Source of the DNA: Euglena gracilis
Taxonomy: Eukaryota; Euglenida; Euglenophyceae; Euglenales
Direction: 5' to 3'
NCBI GenBank assembly: GCA_039621445.1
Contig: CP154954.1
Coordinates: forward strand, 48,029,847-48,093,846
Length of the DNA stretch: 64,000 bases
Shown here: positions 1 to 12,320 of the stretch, in pieces
How the letters are laid out: each line of letters begins with the position of its first letter
How positions within the stretch are numbered: the stretch's first letter is position 1
Translations under genes and position numbers: made by a program
Notes under the pieces: model-generated
Told to the model about the DNA's origin: nothing
The model's input: only the letters and a program-made list of their open reading frames with translations
Database searches by the model: none

Positions 1-6
1 CCAAAG

Positions 7-1322
7 CTAAACCATTGTGGGCGAAGGGCTGGCTGGCCGACCCGTACAGGCCGCCAGCTCCCGGGCGTGCGCCGCCACCTCCGCCTCACCATCGCGGACC
101 TTCGCCTCCAGGGCCCCGATTTCCTTCGCCAACGTTCTCTCCTTCACCACCGCCAGCTCCTTCAACTGGAAGCCAGTGCTCTCCCAGAGTCCACGTCACG
201 TGACAAACGGCACACGGCGCGCGTGGAATTCACCGCCTGTTGCTCATCATTCCACGGACGACGTTTGTCCATTGAAAGAAAAAGGGAACTGGCGTTTCAA
301 CACAAATCGGCCTGCCGCGTGGGAGGAAAGCCACACAGCTTCCACTTCGCACTCGCCACGCAGGCAGACAACCTATACCACCAATTATACCACCAATATA
401 CAATTGTATACACAATTGAATATTGTATATACAGTTGTATTTCCAATATGTGTGTATATAAATTATAATACAATGCATATAATTGTAATATGTATGGCAG
501 CGAGATTCCACTTGGCCCCCCTGGGGGGGCCAAGTAGAATCTCCAGGGGGGGGGGTTCGCGAAAAATTTTGCGTTATGAATGGAATGGGGTTAGGGTTTG
601 GAGTTCAGCCTAACTTTAGGCCTAACTTATGGACGGGTGTTAGGTGTACAAGTCAGGCCTAAAGTTAGGTGGAACTCCTAACCCTAACCCTACTCCATCA
701 TAACGCAAAAAGAAATTTGGACCACCCTGGAGATTCTACTTGGCCCCCCGGGGGGGAGGGGGGGTCAAGTAGAATCTCGCTGCCAATCTCGCTGCTGTGT
801 GTATATGCATATACATACATACATACATACACAGAGAAACATATTGAATATACAATTGGTGTGTGGACCCCCAGCAGACAGCTGGGGGGCTGGCGGCGCG
901 GCCGTGGCAGGATCGGCATCGCCAGCCCTGGCTCCGCCGCCACGCCCGCGTCGCGCTGCAGCCGCTGCAGGGCGGACCGCAGGTCGCGGCACTCCTCCTC
1001 CGCCTGGCGCAGCGCCGCCGCCGGCCGCTCCCCTCGCCGCGCCGCTGCCTCCCGGTCCGCCGCCGCCGCCGCCGCGACGCCCTGTGCCGCGCTCTGCCAC
1101 TGCAGCGTGTGGTGGGCGGCGAGGGCCTCCGCGGAGGCGACGGCGTCCGGCAGGGGCGGTGGGGCCGGTGCGGTGGGGGGGCGGGAGAGGGCGGCGCGCG
1201 GGGCGGTTTGTGGTGATGGACGGGGTGACTGCGAACACAAAAAAAATCAAATCATGCCAAAAAATAAAATAAAAGTTTGTTTAACTGTTTGCTTGCGTCT
1301 TAATTTATTTGCCTGTTTGTCG

Positions 1323-1383
<61 letters not shown>

Positions 1384-4300
1384 CTTTTTTGTATGTCTGT
1401 CTGTTTGGTTGCTTGTTTGTTTGCTTGTTTGTCTGTTTGTCTGTTTGATATTGCTTTTCTTCCTTCCGAGGGGAATCAGGACACGAGGGCAGCAAGTGCC
1501 CATGGCAAACAGACCCGTGGCTGGCCCAGGCCGGGGTGGCGCCTTCGTCGTCGGTCTGCGGCGCGGCCTCTGGAGGCCCCGCCGCCCCCGGGGTCTGCCG
1601 CCCCCCGCGGCTGACGGACCGCCGGAAGTCGGCGGCGTCCCGGCCGCACTGCTCCAGCTTCCGCTGCAGCGCGTCGAGCTCGGGCCATACCAATGCTTTG
1701 CTGACAGCCTCCCGAGGAGTGTCCTGGTGAAAACTTCAGTCAGACCGACCCTGCCACCACCAGGCCTCTTTTCACCAACGCCAAGGTCGGTGGGGGGGGT
1801 GCCTTGTTCTAAGGGGAGGAGGCAGGTAGCTGTACGCGACTTTTTGCCAAGACAAAAAATTCCAGTTTTGCAGAAAAACGAAGAAGCTTGTATAATTTTG
1901 CTACAAGTACATCATTCAGAACATTAATTTTTTTCAAAATACTATGGCATAATCTCTGATGTGCGAGGCTGCAAATTAATCAGCAATGCACGTGGATCAC
2001 TGGCGTGCTGATAATTCTGATCATTTTCAGTGCATATACACCTTCCCTGGCTTGAGGGAAGAAAGAAACTTGGGATTGAGGCGAATTATTACTATTGGTG
2101 TGGTTCGAGCAACACAAACACGTACAGTGTGGGAATGCTATGGGGAGTACTGCAGTACTCTCACTGGCAAAAACAATGTCCCTCAACTTCTCCATTTTAA
2201 ACAATCGGGGACTTTGGCAGTCCCTGGCCATAACTCAAGCAACCAAACTAAAATAAAAAAAAGCGGTTTCCTCAATAAGAGATGAAAACTTCCTTGAGGG
2301 TGAACATATTCTGATCAACATTTCTGTACATTTTTGTGTGTGATTTACGTGGTTTGGTGTCCTGTTACACGATTTGGCATGATTTTACTGAAAAGAACTG
2401 TTTTACCAAAACAAGGCCAATTCGTGATAGTGCGTGATCCATTCTACATGATTGTGTACACAATTTCAGTTATTCTTTGTGAAAAGATTGTTCATGTGTG
2501 AAAAGATTGTTCATGTGTGAAAAGATTGTTCATGTGTGAAACGATTGTTCATGTGTGAAAAGATTGTTCATGTGTGAAACGATTGTTCATGTGGCCAAGC
2601 GTGATAATTCAGGTGATTCCACTTGCCACGTTGTTGTGGACCTGCGCAATTCCCCGCGGCATAGGGCAGGCCCCCGGCAAGCAATCGTCTGGCTCTGAGG
2701 CCAACGCCGCATTCTGCTCCGTGGTCACCGCCAGGTGGCGCAACAGGTGCTCCGTGTCGCCGGGGGAGCCCTTGCCCGGGCCGGGGCCTGTGAGTGGCAG
2801 CCCAGGTGGACAGCGACCTTCCATCCCGATTCATACACAATAAACATGTTTGATTGCTTTTCATTTTTTGGAGGCAGGTGGAGGCTGCAGTCCACATACG
2901 GAGATGCCCCTTCAGACGCTGCCTCGGCTGACATTGTTGGGCCGATACCGCAAAATCAGCAGCCGCAAAATGCCCAAGATCGTGAAGCCGCCACTTGCCC
3001 AAGGTGCTTTAAAGAAAGGCAATACTGAATGAAGGGGGAGGGGAGGATGGGTCTGAAATTCTCTGGCACAAAGCATTGAGGAAGAGGAAAACTTTTTCTT
3101 TTGATTCTCGTCCAACCCCTGCCCAGGACCCAGTGCCCTGGGGGGGGGGGGCTCAGACCACACCAACCACACCAACCACACAAGGTGTGAGTGTATGTCC
3201 CTACAGCGCTGGAATTACACCAGAGTTGCTCGCCCGGCCAGGCGGAGCAACAAAAGAGTGGTGTAAGGGGTACCTGGCCACTCACCACACAGCAAGCTGG
3301 GCCAGAAGCGAAGTTAGCGCCGGCCATAAGCAGACAAGAAGCCTTTGTGCAACTAAGGGGGCTCAGCTCAGGAGTGAGAGGTTGTCTGCAGACAGGGGGG
3401 GGGTCACAAATGCACTACAATGATGACCTCGGCGGAAAGAGGGCACCACACCGGGTGTTGCATTTTGAATGAGATGGCCGTCGACAGAGATGTCGGGAGT
3501 GAACAGTTGGCTCTGTGGCAGGGGGCCAGCTTCTTGGCAAAATGCCGTGAAACCATTTGTTTGTTTGAAGCAAAACAAGGGATTCACAAATGAATTAAAA
3601 AAAATCACCGAAATCACACATCAGTCCACATGTCATATTCCATTTTCGTTGAGCCTGGTTCAGTGGACATAAAAAGGAAGTGATCCACAAAATATGTATG
3701 TATAAGGGTGGCGAATTTTCCCACAAAGTTTCAAGTTCCCTGGGTTGAATGCGGTCTGCTGAGTGATGTTCACCAAGAGAGGCGTGCTGGATGCCTGAAA
3801 CGATTTCAAATGTCAAACAACACATACATGGCCTTCAACACATTCTGGAACGTGCTTTTTTCAAAGACCAGGTGGATTCGATCAAAGAGTGAAGGCCTCG
3901 AGGCCTTTATGTCATGAAGTGAGGCAAGACCATTTAAAAGAGTTGTTAAACTTAACAAATTGGCAGCACAGCCAAAGGGACTCAATTCAAAATTCAAACA
4001 GCTGTAATCAGTTGTGGATTTCCCAATGCTTTAATCTCAATAACTCCCACCACAAATCAAATTCAGCTCACCTCCAACTATTGCACTCTGGACAAGTGAC
4101 GGCAAAGGAAAATTGTCCTTTTTTCCCTTTGGAAGACTTCCTGTCATGTCTTCTGTGTTACGTACCACCTTTGTGAGGAGCTTCAAGATGTCGGACTGCA
4201 AGCACAAAGAGAATGGGTGCATTGAGTAGGTTCGAATTCAAAACACACCAGGCGGAAAGGCAGAATGAAATATCCAGATGTGAATTCCTTGCAATACAGT

Positions 4301-7300
4301 TTGAGATAAATGCATTATTTGCTTTCGCAAAATATTCATTTCTGGACATTTTCCAATCCTGAGTCATTTTTGGTTCCCACACATCGCCCAGAGGGGATAT
4401 TGTTTGTGATCCTTTCCAAATGGGCAGCTGAAGCAACTTTACCTGTAAAACCCTCACACGACCCAGTGTGCATCCCACACCAGCAAGAAAACGAAGCAGA
4501 AGGTTCTCCATGGTGCCTTGCAGCCGTTCGACCTGCCCTCCGCGGCATCTCCGGGCCACACTTTTCCTCAGGTGAGTCAGCTCAAAATTGATTACCAACA
4601 CCGAAACACAAAACTCCTTCAAATGGTAGGGTTCGGTCTCGAACTTAATTCTCCAAAGCAGCCACCTGTGTTTTCGGGATTCACACGGGAGATCCGGACA
4701 AATGCGGAGAATGGAAAGCCCACTCCCACTCTTGGGTTAGGGTTAGGCTTTTTTTTTAAGACCCCTGGGGGTCCCGCCCCACCCACCCAGTCCGGCGCGG
4801 GACCCCCCCCCCCCGGGCCGTCTGAGGGCATTTCCCCCCAAAAAAATCGGCACTTCCCGCCGAAACCCATCCCCCGGACTCTGGCCCAGGACCTCCCCAA
4901 GGAGGGGGGGGGGTCGGCCTTGGTCAGTGTTTGGGCTATTTGAAAAGGATAGGGCGAGGGTCAGGGTTCGGGAATAGGGCTAGGGTTAGGATTTAGGTTA
5001 GGCTTAAATGAAGGCAAAAATTGGGCGGAATTCAAATTTAAAGTTTGGCCGATTTCGGCCCAACTTCCTGACTTGGGGCCTAACCCTTACCCTAATCCCC
5101 TTTCTTAACGAAAATTGTAACCGTATCCTACTCCTAAGAATAAGATTTTTTCCACACACACACACACACACACACGTACATTGTAGACACTTTTTCTGGG
5201 TAGACACCATCTGCATTAAACCCCCCTGAATAGAAGCCCCCGGGGGCTACCATTCGGAACGTTGGTCGAAAACCGAGGGGGGGGGGTGCTTCTATTCGGG
5301 GGGAGGGGGGGCACTATTCGGAAAAGTGGTCGAGAACCAGAAGGTCCGAGAATTATCGAAGAACTTTCTTTGTGGGTCTACATGTCCCACCTTTCCAACC
5401 CATGTCAAATTTGCTGCAAATATTACTCTTGTGGATGCATTGGATCATTAAACATAAAACCACCCAACGCTCATTTAACCAATGGCTGCCCCCTCGGTTT
5501 TCGACCAACGTTCCGAATAGTGCCCCCCCCCCCCCCCAAATAGGGCGCTCTCCGAGAGTTGTTGCTCAATTGAGACGGCAAGTGCTTGCTTTGGCTGCTT
5601 CGGGGGGCTTCTATTCGGGGGGCACTGTTCGGGGGGGGGGGGCTTCTATTCAGGGGGGAGGGTTAAAAAAATGCAATATTGAGGAAAATAGAAGATTACA
5701 GTGGGAAGAGATAAATGGGCGATTTTGGAGACAGTTGGAAAATACTTTGAGAAAAACAGTTGACAAATTGAGAAAAATTGGAAAAATCGATCTCGCAGGT
5801 CGCTTCTTTCCACAACCTGCTGTCAGGCTTTTACCCCGGGGTCCCAGGGGCAGGGACCCCGGGGGGGGGGGGCAGGAACCCCGGGAGGGGGGGGGGGGGA
5901 GGGACCCCCCCAAAAAAATCAGGCCATTTCCCAAAAACCCCAAGAAAATTGCCGAAACCCAAACCCAGAACCCGGATCCACCCACCAACCAACCCAACCC
6001 CAGGGGGTCTGACTTAAAAAGAAGCCTGCCTGCCGTTTGTGTCTGATCAGCCGTACCACAATTGCATGTGCACAAAGAAAGAAATGGTGTGTTCATCACC
6101 TCCTCTACCATCTCAACTGCAGTGGAGAATTCTGCCCGACATTGTGCCCACCGCTGCAGCTGGGTTCGCTCCCGATCCAAAGCAGCAGCCAAGCGAGCAG
6201 ACAGTGCAGCATTCTCATCTTCAAGCTGCTCATTGAACACTGGCGCTCGTTTGGTAACTTGGGGCGTCACTTAATGAATTTCCAGATTGTGATTGCTTTG
6301 TCTCAAGAATTTGCCCTTCCTCGGGATCAATGTGAATTGAACTTTGAAATTCAGTTATTTGGGGAAACAGGGCAAAGACTTGCAGATCAAAATCATTTTG
6401 GGTGAGGAAATTTGCAGCGAAGTTGAATTAAAATTGACAAAATAAAGCCAGCGAGCACCAGGAAACGTGATTTCAATGCATCACCTCGTTTTCGCAGCCG
6501 TTTTGTCTCGCGAGCCTGGCCCTCCAGCTCCAGCAGCATTTCATGCAGCTGTCGGGCGCGACTGCGGAGGTGTGACCCTTTGGAAGGGTCGGCCTGGGAG
6601 AGAAAATGATGGAGGGGCGGAAAAGGAAAGCGACTGGGGGAAGGGGGATCTTTCAAGGGAGAAAAGCAGTACACCTCAGCGCCGGTCTCCAACACCTCGT
6701 CATCCCAATCCACCCCACGTGTTTGCTGTCCATCATGAATGCCCTCCAGAAAGATGGCTTCCCGGGGCGAACCTACGGGGTAGAACTGTCTCGAATCATC
6801 GACTGCGTCCATGGGCGAGGTGCGATGGGCACCCGCACGATGTAAGAACGACGTCGGCTGCTCCGCCAAATGCACCGGTGGCCGCACCGCATAGATATGG
6901 GATGCTGAAACTGGTGGAGTGAACAGTTTAGATTCTCATCACTGACTCATAGCATAGGGAGGGGGAGGTGCTTTCCCCCAAGGAAGAAGAACCAACTTTC
7001 ACAAATTAACCTGGGAAAATTACAATTTGCAGGGAGGGCAGGGAAGGTGGGGTTTCAAAAAAGAGGTTGGATGGGTTTGCGCCTTCCTCCTCCAGGGATT
7101 TTATTAAGATCGGGGGGGAGGGGGGGCTGGCCACTCACCACACAGCAAGCTGGGCCAGAAGCGAAGTTAGCGCCGGCCATAAACAGACAAGGCGCCTTAG
7201 TGCAACTAAGGGGGGGGGAGGTCCTCCACCCACCCATCCCTTGGGGGGGGCCGGGGTGTCCCAGGGTGCCCACTAACTTTTCCCCGAAAATGGTCAAAAA

Positions 7301-9411
7301 AAATGCCCAAATGCTGAAAAATAGAACCTTTTTCAAAAATTTCCGAAAAGTATATCCCACCCCCCCCCTGCCTCCCTGACGGTTTACAAGAGCACGTCTT
7401 TGGAAAAGTGATCAAAATGACGGTTTTTTGAAGTTTTTTGATAAAAGGTCAAGACCATCGGTATGAAAACAGTCATTTCGGAGAGAAAAAAGAACAAAAT
7501 CTCACACGGCAAGATTTGATGGTGAACTTCACTGGTGAAATTCACCGGCCGAGGGCATGGTGGGATGAACGTCTTTCTTTTCCTGAAGAAATTGCTTGAT
7601 GCCAACCATTGGGGGCCATGGGGGCAGGCCAGGCATGTACAGTATTAGCCAAGATTGCATCATTGAAATGTGCTTCAAGGTCATGTTCATCCCTTCAAGG
7701 TCATGTTCATCGTTGGTGGAGGCTGCATTTTTGCCCATTTGAAGTCATTTTCGCCAATTTTTGTCAATTTTGCCAATTTTGGATTTTTTTTTAACAATTC
7801 TGACCGTCTTGGACTATTTCTGGGTCATTCTATGGTCACAGTGAAGTGAAGGATTTCATCAAAAAAAAAGTCTTCAAATGACCAAAAATTGCACAACTGG
7901 TGTTGCATTTTCAACGAATTGGAAAATTTTATCTTAGAAATGGGCGATAGTGGATGCAAAAAAAAACCTCAATTTTTGTGTGAAACGGTTTCAAGTGGCC
8001 AAAAATTGCCCAAAGAGACGTCTATTGTAGAATTCAAAAGATAATTTAAAATGAATGGCCGAAATAAAGATTCGGTAACGCAACGTGTAAAGCACAATGT
8101 AGCTGACATCAAATTCAAAAAAAAAAGTTGTACGGTGGTTTAAAAAAAAAATGGCCTAAGCACCCAAGCACTCAAGGATTCATTTCACCGATTTTTTTAT
8201 TAAAAAAAAACATTAGCCTGAGTCTGTTTTTATAGGACAGTTCTGGAGTAGTGAATGTGGGGAAAAGTTCTTTCCATGCCATCTTATTTTTTAAAACTAA
8301 TTAATTAAAAAATTGCCTTTCTGCATCTTTTGATTTTAGGCGAAACAAAATGAATTTTCTTTGCAATTGACCCAAAAAAATGCTCAAAAAATGACGTAGA
8401 CTGGGGGGAGTGGGTACCCCCCCCCTTATTGTCCCACCGACCTGCCCCCGGGAGGCCCGATCGGACAATAAGGGGGGGGGGGACAATAAGGGGGTATCAA
8501 AGGAATTTCATTGGCCGGGCCAAAAAATCCCCCGTCGGCCGGGGCCCAGGGACAATAAGGGGGGGGGACAATAAGGGGGGGGGGGGGGGTGGTCAGCCGC
8601 TCCCCAATTGGTTAGCCGACCAGGATTGGTCGGCAGCTAATTGACAAGATGGGGGGGGGGGGTAAATGCAGAAAAATAGTCAATTTCAAGCAACAGTTGC
8701 CAAAATAACTTTTTTCAAAACGTTCGAAAACGTCAATTAAAAAAAAACAGAAATCAAACCAATTTTTTTGTGTGTTCTTCATTAAAAAAGTTCTCTGGCA
8801 GTGAGCTATTCTGTGGGAATAGCTCGGGGGGGGATTGGTTTGGGGGGGGGGGGGCATGGTATGTAATTTGTCAAAAGTTTGGTCTTTGGGAAAAAGTTGT
8901 CCAAAGTGTGGAAGTTTCCAAGCCAGAAAAACATTCCAAGCAAAAATCATAAAATTTCCAAGGAAAGAACACAAAACAAACAAAACAAAAAAATCCCAAT
9001 CGAAAAGCTCAAAAAAAAGGTGCATTTGCGTTTCCCCCATGTTTTAACAACCTTTCCATTCTCAAGCCAAGGTTGTCTTGGCCACTTGATAACTAGGGAA
9101 CAAATTGTCCACCCCGCCCTCCGTTATTGTCCTTGGGCCACAGGGAATTCAGGATTCTTTTAGCCACACCTTTGTTTTCCCCTCATTGTCCGTTTTGGGG
9201 TACCGGAGGCAGTCAGCTCCCCCCCTTACCATCCCCCCCCTAAATGACCCCCCTCTTGTCCCGGCCGGGACCTCAGATGGTCACTTAGGGGGGGGGGGTC
9301 ATTTAGGGGGGTCGAGAAAAAGGGTCTGGGATACACTGGCTTGATTGGAACTGCTTCCTCACTTGCAATTGACACACCTCGTCGAGCATCAAACATATTT
9401 GCAGACGTCAT
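7..9411 (-). CDS. Coiled-coil protein gene, nine predicted exons, about 481 residues
   Basis: Not recognised as a named family. Exons (minus strand, 5' to 3'): 9411-9378, 6904-6675, 6593-6485, 6239-6100, 4580-4481, 2787-2642, 1678-1511, 1228-869, 165-7. The summed length of 1446 nt is divisible by three and intron phases agree at every junction. Most acceptors are good (CTCTCCCAG, GTGTTCGCAG, CACTCACAG); those at 4580 (TTTTGAG) and 1678 (GCCCGAG) are weak. The start ATG at 9411 gives MTSANMFDARR; the stop is at 9-7 after ASPSPTMV. Exon 2 is polar and non-repetitive (EAIFLEGIHDGQ). Exons 3-9 are rich in E, A, L, R and Q with heptad character (NEQLEDENAALSARL, LDALQRKLEQ, RQAEEECRDLRSALQRLQ, LKELAVVKERTLAKEIGALE), so a rod-like structural or scaffold protein is likely. 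GC-rich exons contrast with AT- and G-run-rich introns. The first exon (34 nt) and the exact end are the least certain parts. Confidence 0.65.
496..786. repeat. Fold-back element with GGCAGCGAGATTC termini
   Basis: The left end (GGCAGCGAGATTCCACTTGG) and right end (inverted, GTAGAATCTCGCTGCC) form terminal inverted repeats. Inner arms carry a C/G-run palindrome and the inverted telomere-like words GGGTTAGGG and CCCTAACCC. It lies in the last intron of the coiled-coil gene. Confidence 0.7.
1318..1446. repeat. (TCTG)n microsatellite
   Basis: An almost pure TCTG/TTTG tetranucleotide run inside a predicted intron. It creates long spurious cysteine/valine or glutamine/threonine open frames. Confidence 0.95.
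1679..2641. other. Intron 6 of the coiled-coil gene, with a 19-bp tandem array
   Basis: AT-rich sequence without a convincing gene. At 2479-2592 a 19-bp unit, GATTGTTCATGTGTGAAAA, repeats about six times with one or two substitutions. Confidence 0.7.
2788..4480. other. Intron 5 of the coiled-coil gene, mostly unique sequence
   Basis: No coding exon found. About 90 bp at 3268-3360 (CTCACCACACAGCAAGCTGG onward) is repeated at 7130-7215 in intron 1, a dispersed repeat sampled twice in the same gene. Confidence 0.6.
4735..5110. repeat. Telomere-like words and C/G-run repeat in intron 4
   Basis: GGGTTAGGGTTAGG at about 4735, further degenerate TTAGGG words near 4960-5000 and CCCTTACCCTAA near 5083, around a C/G-run module at 4760-4920 related to 5825-6000. 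No end is defined. Confidence 0.5.
5225..5661. repeat. Fold-back element with GAATAGAAGCCCCC termini
   Basis: CCTGAATAGAAGCCCCC and ATTCGGAACGTTGGTCGAAAA on the left recur inverted at 5490-5660 (TTTTCGACCAACGTTCCGAAT, GGGGCTTCTATTCAGG). Runs of 8-13 G or C sit between the words. It lies within intron 4 of the coiled-coil gene. Confidence 0.75.
7725..8150. repeat. AT-rich dispersed repeat, copy 1
   Basis: About 400 bp diverged but colinear with 53875-54300: TTTTGCCCATTT, GTCATTTT, GGGTCATTCTAT, GAAGGATTT, AAAAATTGC and GTGTGAAA words appear in the same order and orientation. Non-coding. Confidence 0.6.
8415..8591. repeat. TTATTGTCC C/G-run mini-element, copy 1
   Basis: Ends are C9 followed by TTATTGTCC and GGACAATAA followed by G runs. 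The internal order (CACCGACCTGCCCCCGGGAG, GACAATAAGG twice, AAGGAATTTCATTGG, CCGTCGGCCGGGGC) is shared with 37131-37313, 51384-51568 (inverted) and 56426-56601. No coding capacity; a MITE-like non-autonomous element. Confidence 0.85.
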
Positions 9412-9599
9412 AGCTGATGGATGTCACAAAAAACCACTGTTTCATGTCAAGAGGGACCCATTGTGTAATGAAAAATACACTGCAAACAAAACAAACTTGT
9501 TTTCAACATTCATCATCCGGTAATCAACTAACAGGTCCAGGTCTGAATTCTGGCCAATTTGAAAAAGCAGTTGATGAAAGCAAGGTTGTTTTGATAAAT

Positions 9600-9775
9600 C
9601 GATATTTTCGATTAATCGTTCGCCGCGGCTCACCGACAGAGCCTGGGGTCCTGTTGAGTCGACCGACAAGTCGGTGGTGCGTGGGGGTCCTGTTGATAAA
9701 AAGTCACCCGACTAGTCGGCCGACTAATTTTTGAGTTGACCGACTAGTCGGCCGACTCAACAGTCTAATGTAGTT
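9600..9775. repeat. CCGACTAGTCGG palindrome cluster
   Basis: Several CCGACTAGTCGGCCGACT words in both orientations around TTGAGT. The same word occurs at 10340-10400, 12420-12490, 12985-13080 and 26265-26370. Confidence 0.7.
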
Positions 9776-9892
9776 TTAAAAGGTGTGTTTGCAACAGAGA
9801 AGGGTGGGTGTCCTTGGGTATGTCGAGAGCCGACAAAGACAATTTGTGTGGACACACTGATTCATTCTTGATTCCCTTGTGCTAATCCCTTT

Positions 9893-10060
9893 TGTTTCTC
9901 AACTCCTCGAGGGCCCCAAAATAACAAAACCCCTTGTGCTACCGATGCGTTTTGGGGGGAATTTCTTTTGTTTCTCAACAGAATAACAAAACCCTTGTGG
10001 CACTGAGTCGTTTGGAGTCCAATCCCTTTTGTTTCTCCATTTCTCGGCACAGTGCGTGGA
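9893..10060. repeat. CAAAAYCCCTTGTG minisatellite, short copy
   Basis: About two degenerate units holding GGGCCCCAAAATAACAAAA, CCTTGTG and CTTTTGTTTCTC. It matches the longer arrays at 54776-55265 and 60440-60770. Confidence 0.7.
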
Positions 10061-10180
10061 ACATATGCAGCATGGGATATTTTGTTGTCCTGCATGATCA
10101 AGAACTCAATTTTGACCCAAGGCATGGCAAGCTTTTACCCACCGACCCTGAATGACACCCCCCCCATATGGACATTAGAC

Positions 10181-10335
10181 TACCATGCCCCCCCATATAA
10201 GACCCCCCCCCTCGGCCTCGGGAGCCAAAATCCCAAGGGAGGGGTCTTATATGGGGGGGGGGTCGGTCCCGGCCAAAGGGCCGGCCTTCGGCAGGGGGGG
10301 GGTCTTTATGGGGGGGGTCTAATATGGGGGGCATA
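10181..10335. repeat. TATAAGACC C/G-run mini-element, copy 1
   Basis: TACCATGCCCCCCC then ATATAAGACC at the left, with GGTCTTATATGG and GGGGGGCATAGTA at the right, around a GGCCGGCC-containing centre. Related copies: 37423-37594, 21688-21758 and 59010-59079. Confidence 0.8.
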
Positions 10336-10679
10336 GTATTGAGTCAACCGACTAGTCGACCGACTCCATTGTTGAGTCGGTCGACTGGTCAGTCGCCTAA
10401 CGTGACCCCTATGACACCCCCCCTTAATAGTCGAGGGGGGCGACAATTGGGGGGGGGGGGTGTCTATCCCATGGACATGCAGGGCAAATTGAGTAACCAG
10501 GTTTGAAAAGTGATGAGCTCTTAATGGGACCTGCACGTAAGGGAAGGCTGAAAAGACTAGCATTGCAAATTTCGCGTAATTTATAATTTACAAATTGCAC
10601 ACTTGCAATTTACGGTAACTTTAATAATTTTTCAGTAACCCCGGCCATACACCCAGTACCCAATTTATTGGATTCTTTG

Positions 10680-11005
10680 GACTTTTTTGACCCGTCATTA
10701 ACCCAAACTCCATGGGTTTCGGGCCAAAACCAGAGCGCAGGGGGGTCGAAAAACACTCATTTTCAGCTCAAAAACAGTTTTTCCGAGTCTGGGAGGCAAA
10801 AAAACATCGTTTCGGGCAAAAAAAAATTCGATTTTTTTTCGACTTTTTTGACCCGTTTTTTACCCAAACTCCATGGGTTTCGGGCCAAAAACACGGCGCT
10901 GGGGGGTCGAAAAACGCTCATTTTGGGCTCAAAAACAGGTTTTCCGGGTCCGGGAGGCTAAAAAACATGGTTTCGGGCAAAATAAATTTGATTTTTTGTA
11001 CTTTT
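10680..11005. repeat. About 175-bp tandem repeat, two units
   Basis: Two consecutive units with CCAAACTCCATGGGTTTCGG, GGGGTCGAAAAAC and CATCGTTTCGGGCAAA-like words. A three-unit array of the same family lies inverted at 49110-49590. Confidence 0.85.
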
Positions 11006-11199
11006 TTTTTACCCATAATGACCGAAAACGGCTACCATGACTCCCCCCAATCAAATCGAAATGTTGTTCAAAATCAAAATCTAATCAAAATGTTTTTTCC
11101 CGCCCCCCCCCCAAGTGACCCCCCCCCCCTAAAAGCCCGGGGTTGTTGGGGTCGCAGGGGGGGGGGTCGCGGGGGGGAAATGGGTTTTGCGGCAGGTCA

Positions 11200-11520
11200 T
11201 GCGTGACTTGCTTGACGTCATTCCTTCATCAAATTTTAGACCCCAATTAAGAATTTGTGTGCTATTTGGGTCCAAAACTGGATCGATCCAAAGAATTTGG
11301 ACGAATTTTTTGCATTTTGATTCCTTATTGAGTGGCATATTCCTAATTGATGTGAATTTTTTGTACCTTTTGGAATCATGAATCGGGTTCAGAGTGGGGT
11401 CGCATGGGGGTCGCGGGAGGGGGGGTCGTAGGGGGGTTCGCAAGGGAAACACCCCCTAGGACAAAAGGGGGGTCATTTAGGGGGGGTCATGGGGTCAAAA
11501 TAGGCCAAAACTGTACAACA
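11200..11520. other. Dispersed AT-rich repeat with C/G-run flanks
   Basis: Words such as ATTCCTAATTGATGTGAATTT and GGAATCATGAATCGGG relate it to 15800-15960. It is flanked by GGGGTCGC runs. No gene. Confidence 0.45.
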
Positions 11521-11524
11521 TGGC

Positions 11525-11875
11525 CAAAATTAGCCAAAAAACGCCTGTAACTCGGGCTAGGTGGGGAGTTGCGGGGAAATCAAAATACATTAGATAGGGC
11601 CTTCAATTCAGGTCTCCGGACCTTTCCTTTGATTCCCCACCATTTTTGAGAAATTTCAGAAAATTCAATTTTTTTGCGCCAAATGACTGCCAAAAACACC
11701 CTAAGTCACAAGCCTGCCGCGCTGTTTTGGGCCGTAAATCGGCCGAATTTCGGGCAAGGCGGGGAGTTGCGGGGAAATCAAAATACCATTAGATGGGGCG
11801 TTCCAAGGGCTTCATTTTTGCTCTCCAAACATTTCCTTTGATTTTGCTTCATTGTCGAGATATTTTGGAAACCCC
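11525..11875. repeat. GGGGAGTTGCGGGGAAATC dispersed repeat
   Basis: Two related units (11555-11660 and 11755-11875) sharing GGGGAGTTGCGGGGAAATCA, AAATACATTAGAT and CCTTTGATT. Inverted relatives lie at 48700-49060. Confidence 0.75.
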
Positions 11876-11954
11876 GATTTTTTTTGGCCCAAAAAATGGC
11901 CCCCAAAAAAACCCAAAATGGCCGTTTTGGGCCGCAAAAGTGCACCGGAGCACG

Positions 11955-12320
11955 GGCCAGCATAGTTGGCAGCTTGTTTTTTTTGGACGCCGTTTTTTCT
12001 TTTTCAAATTTTAACAATTTTTTTAAAAAAAAACACCCACGAGGTTTTGCATGGAAAAACTTTGACTACATATTTTCAATTATTTTTGGCAACTTCTAGG
12101 TCATTTCTGCCAAAAAATTCTTACCACAAAAAATGAAGAAAAAAATTGAAAATGAGGAGAGGTGTTCTTTTGCCAAAAGTGGCCCAAAATGGACATTTTC
12201 CCCCAATTTTTTGCATATTCACCCCCAATTGAGGGGTTGTAGAGCCATTTGGGTGGGTTTTGACTGGTGTTGAGGTGATTTGTACAAAAAAAATTCAGGG
12301 AGGGGCTTAAAAGTCGGCGA
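11955..12320. repeat. Two dispersed AT-rich repeats, no gene
   Basis: 11955-12120 is the inverted counterpart of the family at 30185-30690 and 41865-42145. 12155-12310 matches 23295-23445 almost base for base (GAGGTGTTCTTTTGCCAAAA, GGGTTTTGACTGGTGTTGAG). Confidence 0.65.

Larger units (their letters stand above)
6905..9377. other. Intron 1 of the coiled-coil gene: repeats, no exon seen
   Basis: Holds the 90-bp dispersed repeat (7130-7215), a G-run-rich stretch to 7380, GTGAAGTTCACC-like palindromes (about 7520-7550), an AT-rich repeat (7725-8150), a TTATTGTCC mini-element (8415-8591) and an AAATGACC C/G-run fold-back (about 9220-9325). Confidence 0.55.

Noticed and set aside
1247-1693. A CVCLSVCLSV/QTDRQTDRQT protein spanning the (TCTG)n run
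   Set aside because: Only the part at 1511-1678 (LDALQRKLEQ...) is likely coding; the rest is a microsatellite inside an intron.
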